From Sphagnum compactum (Eukaryota > Bryophyta > Sphagnopsida > Sphagnales), in contig OZ234500.1 in the NCBI GenBank assembly GCA_965153455.1, forward strand, positions 248,001 to 312,000: DNA of 64,000 bases, given 5' to 3'. Numbering within the stretch: the first letter of the stretch is position 1; every line of letters starts with the position of its first letter. This document shows, piece by piece, positions 55,907-64,000 of the stretch. Below the pieces are notes generated by a model. The model was not told the DNA's origin. It did not search any database and saw nothing but the letters and a program-made list of their open reading frames with translations. The position numbers were made by a program, and so were the translations under genes.

Positions 55907-58500
55907 GTGTAAAACAAAACCTATTACTAAATATTCAATTTTAAAATTACATATCAATATCACAAGTTTGTAATTCAAGAACCAAATAATATTATCAAAT
56001 GAACCTTAAACCTTACGTTTTAATTGTATTAATATTGAATTGCAATGATTCTATTTGTAGCCCAAAATTCGCCATTTTGTTTTTTCAAAATAATCCTGAG
56101 TAACATGGTCCAAAGAACTATTTGGATTTTATTTCAAATAAATACCCACATTTATGAAATCGCCATATTTAGTTCATAGAATCTAGTGGTTGGCCAATGT
56201 GTAATGGGATTCCCAGATTTGGCTAAATATTCTTGTGGTTGATCACCACTTTTGGTGCATCATGAAAAAATTATGGGTTTTGGTTTAAATAACATTCATC
56301 CTTTATTTTTTATTGCACTAATTGAGGGTACTATTGAATTGTACTAAAATAATATTCAAATAAATGACACAATAAATTCAACATCATTTTAGGTTTTGTA
56401 TTCAATATTTAAATAAATTTATAATATATAAGTTTATTCTAAACCATAGAAAATATTGAAATATTATATTAAAAATTATCAATAAACGTAACATTCAAAT
56501 TTTTATAAAAAACCTTAAACCCTTTTTTTCTTTGGAAAGCTTCCAAATGGTTCCCTTGACCATATTGCAAAACCGTGAATTTTTCCATGAAAATTTTCAA
56601 ACAAATCTTACATTTGCATTTTATTAATATTGATTCAATGTATTAAAATATCATATAATTATGATTTGAATTTTATTCACATTAATAAAAATATTTTAAA
56701 ATATAAAATTTGGCATTTTATTCAAATATTAAATGTAAATAGAAATTTTACATTTGAAATTGATTCAAAACCATTATTAAAACAATTAATTCTAAATCCT
56801 TAACCTGAAGTCCTAGTTGTATTATAATGTTAAATCACATTTTTAAAATAATTAATTAATCAAAAGTAATATTTATAAGTTGAGTATACATTTTTTTTAA
56901 AATTTCAATACTAAATTGTAGTAGTGTCTTAGAATTTAATGTTAGTAAACAAACAATACCCTACATTTTGGATTTGAATTTTATTTATGTTTGCATTTTC
57001 AATTATAACAAAAAAATATGTATAATTCAATAATTATTAAACTTCATTATAACACAGGTGACTATTAGTTTGACACAATAATACATTTATTGAAATACTC
57101 AATGTTATGGTAAGAAAACAAAACGCAAGCAATACCCTCATTAGAAATTTAGGTATGTCATATTGTTAAACCCATTTGTAATCACTTGTTGTGAGTGTTG
57201 AAAAAATAATATTCACATATTCAAACCAAAATCATATCCTACATCTCGTAATGCATTACCTTTAACTATAAATGCGCTTCCTCGTTATGAACATGGCTAC
57301 ATTTGTCAAACCTAAAATTGAAACTTGCAATGTAAGCCCATGTTGCATTACTTACATCCATCAAGGCAAATCATGATTGTGATGACAAAAAGGTAGGACA
57401 ATACCCACATCAAGTGGTCAAATCCCCATTGGAAAGACTATGTTTTGGGCAATACCTTCATCCAACATATTAAGAAATAATTGTGACCCACGAAAGATGT
57501 GAAATTATATGCAATACTCATATTAGTACCCATCAACCTTTAACTATATTATACCCTAATCCCTTGCAATATATACATGCATAGAAGACCTTAAATGCCA
57601 CAAGAGACAATATGGGTAAACATTACCCACATTTTCAATTGATGATTATTGTACAATCAACTTGCAATACATGTGGTGTATATAAGGTGGCAAATAAGTT
57701 AGAAATGATGCAAGTATGCAATACCCACCTTTATATGACATTCGAATGATATGTTCATATTTGGTAGTTCTAAAATATATGTGCAATATAGCTTTAGCAA
57801 TTAGAACTCAAATGGTGAATGTAATTTTAACTTTCAAACCTTAAATGTTTGTTGATACAAAATAAAAACATTAACACATAAATAATCTAAATTTTGACTC
57901 AATTGTAATATCATGCACATTTAAGTATATTAAATGAAAAATAAATATAGGGGGCAAATACAAGTGGTTTTGTATTTTTTTTTTCATTCATGCACCTTCT
58001 TCTTATTGATATTCCATGTTATAACATTAGTTCATGCTAATATTTCATCTGATGCATTGAATTGCATGCCAAGTCCATCATTGAAACAATGAAAAACATG
58101 TTGGGATGCATGACTTCGCTTACTTTGGAAAGGTGAATACCTTATACATATGTTGCAATCACATGCAACAATGATGTGGCATGGTCTATGAGTTGAACCC
58201 CACCTTGTTTGATTTCATTGATGATTTTTTGTGTTATGTCACCCATTTGAGCAAGCATTTTCTCTATGAGGGTAAATGAATTTGAAGGTTGGTTGTGATC
58301 CGTTTCTTTTTCGACATTGGTCAATCATCAAACACCAATTCTCTAGGAAACACACTAGTTTCCATATGCTAAATGGTATGTAAACAAGAAGAAAATGGGA
58401 TCCACAAATGAAGGTTGTAGGTATATGTTTCAACAAATGGTTGAATGAATATAGTCAACAAATGAATATAGTCATGTTAAAATTGTTTAGGCTCAAACTA
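54241..58500. other. AT-rich non-genic stretch upstream of PRP40C
   Basis: The first 250 bp are C-rich and may hold the PRP40C promoter. From 55400 the sequence is very A+T-rich. TA microsatellites lie at about 55548-55566 and 55868-55898. A 60-codon minus frame at 58142-58324 (NSFTLIEKMLAQMGDITQK) has coding-like text but no support beyond that. No gene recognised. Confidence 0.55.
55868..55898. repeat. TA microsatellite
   Basis: About fifteen uninterrupted TA dinucleotides. Confidence 0.95.
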
Positions 58501-58501
58501 T

Positions 58502-60475
58502 TCAATAAACAAGTTGAGGATGAAAAGAATAAGGTGGAGAAAACACTGCATTAGGTTTTGGTGGAGGTGCACAAATTGCAATAGTTGGTGAAGGACAAGG
58601 ACAAACATGTGAAAGTAGTTCATTATGAGTCATAGTTGCTAATCAAACATAGAAAAACTATGAAGAACACATTCAAGATTATGAGAAGTTAAAGTTGGAG
58701 AATGATCGTTTACAATAGGAATTTGAATAGAAGAGTAAGGATTATGGGTTGGTGAAGTAGTAAGTAGATGTTTTGGTTGTGCAATATGAAGGGTGGGAGA
58801 GGACCAAAAGAATATAGGAACAAAACTTGTTAAGTTTATAAGTTCAAGTTAAAGAGTTGCAAGATGCAATGACACATGTAGTCAATAAAACTACAAAAAT
58901 GCAAATTCAAAAGGAGAAGATGGAAGTTGGACATCTTCAAATTGCATGGAGTTTTGAAAAAGATGAAGAATGTGGAACCCTATTATTCTTACTAGTGGTT
59001 ACAAGGGTGTAAACATACAAAAGTAGGCCAAAAAAATATATGTTGCAAGTAGAAAACACAAAATTGTCAACTTTGAAACATAGAAAGTAGAACCTAATAT
59101 TTAAAAACATACAAAAAAATTACATGAGTATATGTAAGATGGTATAGATATGTTTTTTAAAGTTTAAGATTTTGTGTTTCCTTTTTTTTCAACCTACTTT
59201 CACTTTATTTTCCAAATTTATGATGTTGTCCCATATTGCACAAAGTAATGTAAAAGTATATTACTTAATTATCATTTGACCAAAAAATTCATGTCCTACT
59301 TTCAGATTGTTAGAAGATTGTTTTGACATATTATATGCGAGTATTAATGTTTGGGTTCATATAGAAAATCATGTTTTAGACGCATAATTATGTTAATTTG
59401 GAAAATTATTTTTTAGAGGTTTCACATTTTCATTATTAAAATATTCAAGTTTCAAAAAAAAGTATCAATATGCATGATAATTCAAACATCAATATCACAA
59501 CATTTGAACAATTTGATTTTGAAAAACTACCAAATATTAACTTGCGATAAATAAATAAAATGATGAAAGTAATATAATACATAAAATATGACCATAGACG
59601 GTTTATTTAGTATAACATGTATATTCTAAAATTTGTAACATTGTTTAAAGCTTTAAAATTCAAAAATGCAAACTCTATTTTTCACCTACATTTACTTTTT
59701 GAGCAAGGATCATCAATTGACCTACTTTAGCATGCGTATGCCCACAAGAGTATGAGGACTTAAAGGTGAATGTGTTGTTGAATTTCACTTGTGAAACTTT
59801 GCGGTTGAAATTTCAAAAATTAGCTAAATGGTGGGAATTGGTGCAAGACATGTTCTAGGACAAATTGAAAGAAGTTTTCAAGCAAGTAAAAAAGGATGAA
59901 AACATGTATAAACATTAACTAAAGGCATATCAATAGGTGTTTCTAAAATTTCGTTATGTGCTTTTTGTGTTAAGGCTTGAAACATTGTTTGGTACCTAGT
60001 CTTTTGTTTATTGAAACATGACCTAGTGGCATTACTCATGAGGATGCCACAAAAAGGTCCAATAATCTTTAGAATTTGAACATGTTGAATAACCGATAGA
60101 TATGGAAGGAGGTGTTGAGTCCACATAGTCTCATGAAGAGGAACCTTTAATAGAGACTCAATATGTTGTTGGATTTCCGGAATCACAATATGATGAGTTC
60201 AAAACACCATCTCAAACAATGCAGGTAGGGGAGTAGTTTACATAAGAGGAACAATTAAACAAGTTGTTTGAGCAATTTCTAAAGGAACCATAATATGAAA
60301 CATTGTTAGAGTAGTTGGTGTAGGTAGCCCAACATGTGGTGGTTGTAGGTTTACAACTAGAACCTCCAATACATCAACTAGCCCAACAACATTTGTCCAT
60401 TGACCATTTAATACATGGACATGAAGTGTTGGCAATGAAATTTCAACTAGCAATAATTTAGGAATAATATTTATG
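58502..60475 (+). pseudogene. Decayed coiled-coil gene in which all stops are TAA or TAG
   Basis: Long coding-like frames appear if TAA and TAG are passed over: 58507-58660 (QVEDEKNKVEKTLH, LVKDKDKHVKVVHYES), 58655-58985 (EEHIQDYEKLKLENDRLQ, VQVKELQDAMTHVVNKTTK, HLQIAWSFEKDEECGTL), 59740-59960 (QEYEDLKVNVLLNF, LRLKFQKLAKWWELVQD) and 60098-60470 (HEEEPLIETQYVVGFPESQ, YDEFKTPSQTMQ, LAQQHLSIDHLIHGHEVLA). The heptad pattern indicates a long coiled coil in the first half. The AT-rich 59000-59730 may be an intron. About eighteen internal stops are present and I found no TGA among them. The family is not recognised. Confidence 0.5.
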
Positions 60476-61223
60476 ACTCACTTTAACATTACTTGTTTAT
60501 TCTAAGGATTTTAAGAATGAAATCCAAAATATAAGGGGGGTAATGTTAAGGGGATTAGAGGATAGGAATTTAATAAGGAATAATTTAATTACTAATTAGT
60601 GAGTTATTGTTTTGGAATTGGGGTTGTGCCAAGAATTTTTGGAACATATTCTTTCACCTTTTATTTGTGAATATGATTTTTTGGAATATAGTTTTGGAGA
60701 ACTTGGAAAGGAAGTGTATGTATTTTTTGTATGTTTCCTAGATTTTGTATGTAAGTTTTGAAGGTTTCCATGATGGATTGTTGTAAGTTGTAAAAATGTT
60801 TTAAAATATCAGGTTGTAGCAACCAATACCTATTTGTGCTGACTATAAGTGTAGTCAATTTGCATGTAAACATGTAATTGTAAGAACTTTTAAAAACTTG
60901 TTAGAGAACTTGAAATAGGAGTTATTACTTACCAAAGACTCATGTGACTCATCATCCTAGAAATCAATACTTGATGAAAAGACCCATCGTAGCATCCATA
61001 CATGGTTTCTTCAAACCTCCAACTTTGTGTTCAACAAAACGATTGTGATCGACAATTAACAATTGGAATGAGTCTTATTTTGACCTCAATCCAATTGCGT
61101 CCTACCTCCTTTTTATACCTCTCTCCTTCATCAACTTCCTCAGTGATGTTGCTTTGTTCCACATGCTAGGTGTGGCATAAACATATTGAGATAGTGACAT
61201 ATAAATCACAACATTTCGTGGGT
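60476..61223. other. Unassigned stretch
   Basis: No gene recognised. It lies between the decayed coiled-coil gene and the end of the PPR pseudogene. Confidence 0.5.
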
Positions 61224-63423
61224 TCAACTTAAAACAGATTTGTGCTCCACGTTTGCTAACTTCACATTTCCATGAAGTCTAAAAGCATAAAGTTCTACTC
61301 CCCATGTTGCACTACTTGGAGATTGTGGCAATTTGTTCACAAAATCCTCAGTCTCATCTATGTGCTCGGTGTGACCAAGGAGGTCAAAGATGTAGCCAAA
61401 ATGCTCATCACTTAGTGAGATGCTGTGGACTCTCCACATAAATAAGAAATACTGAAGTCCTTCATCCACTAGGGCTGCATAACTACATGCAAAAAAAACA
61501 CCTGTGAATGCTACTCCATCAGGTTTCACACCTTAGATATCATTTGATGAAAAAGCTTGAAGCACTCTCCAACGTACTTGTGCTGCCTAAGACCTATGAT
61601 CATTGCACTCCATGCCACCCAATCCTTTTCAAGCATCGTATTAAAAGTATTGTATGCTTCCTTCATGTTGCCACACTTGGCATACATGTTGATCAGACCA
61701 TTCCCAACACGAAAACCTGACTTGAATCCAGCTGCTGCAATCCATGCATGAACTAATCTAGCTGATTGTTGTGAGGCTTAGTTGGCATCAGTGTTATGCA
61801 GTTATTTGATTTTTTAAGTGACTGGTGGTTTTGGTTCTTTAAAATTTTCAGAATCAAAGAGCCACTGCCTCTGGTTTTTTGATGAAAGAAAATCCAAATA
61901 TGAGAAATGTTGGTTCCAGTTAATTCATGAACATCAAAGAATCAACAATTTTCATGAAAGAACTGGCAAAGAACTAGCAGTTAGAAAGATGATTTTTTGA
62001 ATTTCAAAAAAATTGAGAACCAAGGTCCTACTCTGCATTTGTTCAAATACTTCCAACTTTTTTTCATATGGACTGTACTCAGCATATCCCTCGCTCATTG
62101 CACTCCATGAGATTACATCTCAAACTTTCATGTTGTCAAAGACCTTTCAGGCATCCTGTATGCTGCCACACTTGACAAACATGGTGATAACCACATTCCC
62201 AACAAGGACAGGTACCTCCAATCCAGCACTCACAATTTGTATGTGTAACCACTGTCCTTGTGTAAGAGCTACCGGGCTTGCACATACATTGAGAAGGTTT
62301 ATGAAGGTTATGTAGTCAAGCTTCACACTTTCCTACTGCATTTGCCAGAAAACTTCAAATACTTCCTCACAATTTCCATTTTGAACTGATCCAGCAATCA
62401 TTGCATTCCCACAAAACAACTTTCTGCTCTGCCATCTTATAAACAGTTGGGGTGCAAGTTTCATATTCCCACATCTAGCATACATATGAATGAGGTTGCT
62501 TTCTAAGATAACATCTATTCGGATGCCGCTCTTGATAATGTCATTATGAACGATTTTGGGCTTTCCTAGGTCTCCAAGGCTTACACAAACATTGACAATA
62601 CATCATTGTGTCACACTTGACCCCTTCATTTTGTCCCTGCTCATAGAGCTTGAAAGACTCTCTATTCAACACCTGCTTGGTGTATCCTGCCAACATGAAA
62701 GTCAATGTAATTGCAGCTCCACTCTTACATGGCATCAAAGACTTTGCGAGCTTCCACCAAGCTCCTACATCTACTGTACATATGTACCAGGTTGCTCTGC
62801 ACAAAGACTGTCACAATGCGACTTTTGATTATGTCACTATGAACAGCCTTGGCTTTTTCAAGGTCTCCAAGTCTGGCACAAGCACTGACAATGCTTCTAT
62901 ACACAAGCATGTCACACTTAACCCCTTGTCAAGTAGTTGCTCATAGAGTAGATAGGCCTCTCTATTTAACCCATGTTTTGCATACATTGCCAACATCAAA
63001 GTCCAACTGATCATATTCCACAGTTGCATTGCATCAAAAAAATTTCAAACCTCCACCAAGCTTCCACACTTACAGAACATATTCAGTACTTTCAATAAAT
63101 TGACATCTGGCTTGAAACTGGTTTCAAATTATATGCAAGTGCACATTTGTGCCTTCAATCAGATTCTTTGTGTGGGTACACCTTAGGAGAAATAACTTAT
63201 ATGTGGAAGCATCGACACGAATGCCTCACTGTTCCAAACTTTGTAGCATCTCAGCAGGTTGTCCACTCTCTGTCAATGCCCTGCTCTTCCCCTTCCCATC
63301 AGACAAAGGCATGTGAACTCCTTCAATCAGTTGTTGTTCGATGGAATTTCTTGTTTTCTCTCTGCTGCTTGTTCCATCTCTCCTAACAGATCCTGCAGTG
63401 CTGGATGATCCCAAACAGGACAA
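61224..63423 (-). pseudogene. PLS-type pentatricopeptide-repeat (PPR) pseudogene
   Basis: Reading on the minus strand from 63423, the text goes through GIRVDAS, TNVHLHII, VLNMFCKCGSLVEV, NMISWTLMLAMYAKHGLN, SIVSACARLGDLEKAKAVHS, NLVHMYSRCRSLVEARKVF, TFMLAGYTKQVLNRESFKL, VITMFVKCGSIQDA, GLINMYAKCGNMKEAYNTF, DWVAWSAMIIGLRQH and the E-type end KPDGVAFTGVFFACSYAALVDEG to 61224. Plant PPR proteins of this class bind organellar RNA and serve in editing or processing. The frame is broken by several stops and shifts, and the part near 61800-62010 no longer resembles PPR sequence. No start Met is preserved. Confidence 0.85.
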
Positions 63424-64000
63424 ACCTTAAAGACTCAAACATACAATGTAAAATGCTGCACATGATTCCTCCGAAAATATAGTCAGCAACAAAAAAACTG
63501 AGGCTTCACAAAATCAGATTGCAGGAAGAGAGACTTGACTCTTGGCAGAGCTTGATTGCTTTCCTCCTAATAGTGCAAGTATGAGTGGCAACAAAAAGAC
63601 AGTGAGCATCTCAAAGTGCATTAAAAGTCTAGTTAAAAACTCTAAATCAGAACTACTAGACTGAACCACGGAGTCCCAAGACCTCTCTCAATCATCCATG
63701 GGCAGAGACAAGAAATATACACACCAAGTCCTCTTCCACAACAAAAGATTTCAAGCTCCTAGTCTGTGGACAAAGAGCCAACCTCAAGAGTAAATACCGA
63801 TAAGACCAAAGCCTGATCAGCCATGGGTCTCACTACATAGCACTTTCAGCTGAGACCACACCTGAAACAACCCCTCAGCCATGACAGAAGGATGGATCCA
63901 CATCTCATGGAAGAATAATACCTGCTGTGGTGCTGGCCTGGTTTTCCATTCTGGATCTTCAGAGAACAACTGTTTGCATAATGCATGTGACCTTGTGACA
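63424..64000. other. Window end, nothing recognised
   Basis: Upstream flank of the PPR pseudogene; no promoter or other gene identified. Confidence 0.5.

Overview
The window looks like nuclear DNA of a land plant. It holds one intact host gene, an ortholog of the plant splicing factor PRP40C, with 13 coding exons on the minus strand. It also holds a decayed pentatricopeptide-repeat (PPR) gene, a Ty3/gypsy chromovirus with a tRNA-iMet primer site, and fragments resembling the peptidoglycan enzyme MurA. MurA together with PPR sequence and a repeat-rich, gene-poor layout points weakly to a fern, lycophyte or similar seed-free plant. The species cannot be fixed from the sequence.

Layout. 1-3.5 kb: non-genic sequence starting in an LTR fragment, with a roughly 0.7-kb tandem duplication just before the first fossil gene. 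3.5-9.2 kb: a decayed multidomain gene (C2H2 fingers, tyrosine-recombinase-like region, RecQ-type helicase, zinc-knuckle tail), split by two solo LTRs. 9.4-12 kb, 15.3-16.9 kb and 30.6-32.0 kb: three copies of one duplicated segment carrying MurA-like remnants and, in the first two, an FKBP-like tail. The first copy has a solo LTR and the second shows the matching empty site. 12-15 kb: unassigned sequence plus a long LTR variant. 17-20 kb and 34.5-36.8 kb: related C/A-rich repeat blocks that share a small palindrome. 20.5-23.7 kb: a second, divergent copy of the fossil gene, again split by a solo LTR. 24.1-30.6 kb: the chromovirus, coding on the minus strand, with several frameshifts and stops. 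36.8-40.6 kb: AT-rich DNA, then a 30-bp minisatellite. 40.6-41.2 kb: exon-like coiled-coil segments. 45.1-54.2 kb: PRP40C. 54.2-61 kb: AT-rich DNA with a decayed coiled-coil gene. 61.2-63.4 kb: the PPR pseudogene.

The most unusual content is the pair of fossil genes at 3.5-9.2 and 20.5-23.7 kb. Their domain order resembles the large telomere-linked helicase-like genes of fungi, not a normal plant RecQ. Removing one solo LTR and one copy of its 5-bp target duplication joins the helicase reading frame exactly. Most in-frame stops in the first copy are explained by C-to-T (or G-to-A) changes. LTRs of the same chromovirus family have landed repeatedly in these fossils. All family assignments come from motif recognition by eye and have not been tested by database search.
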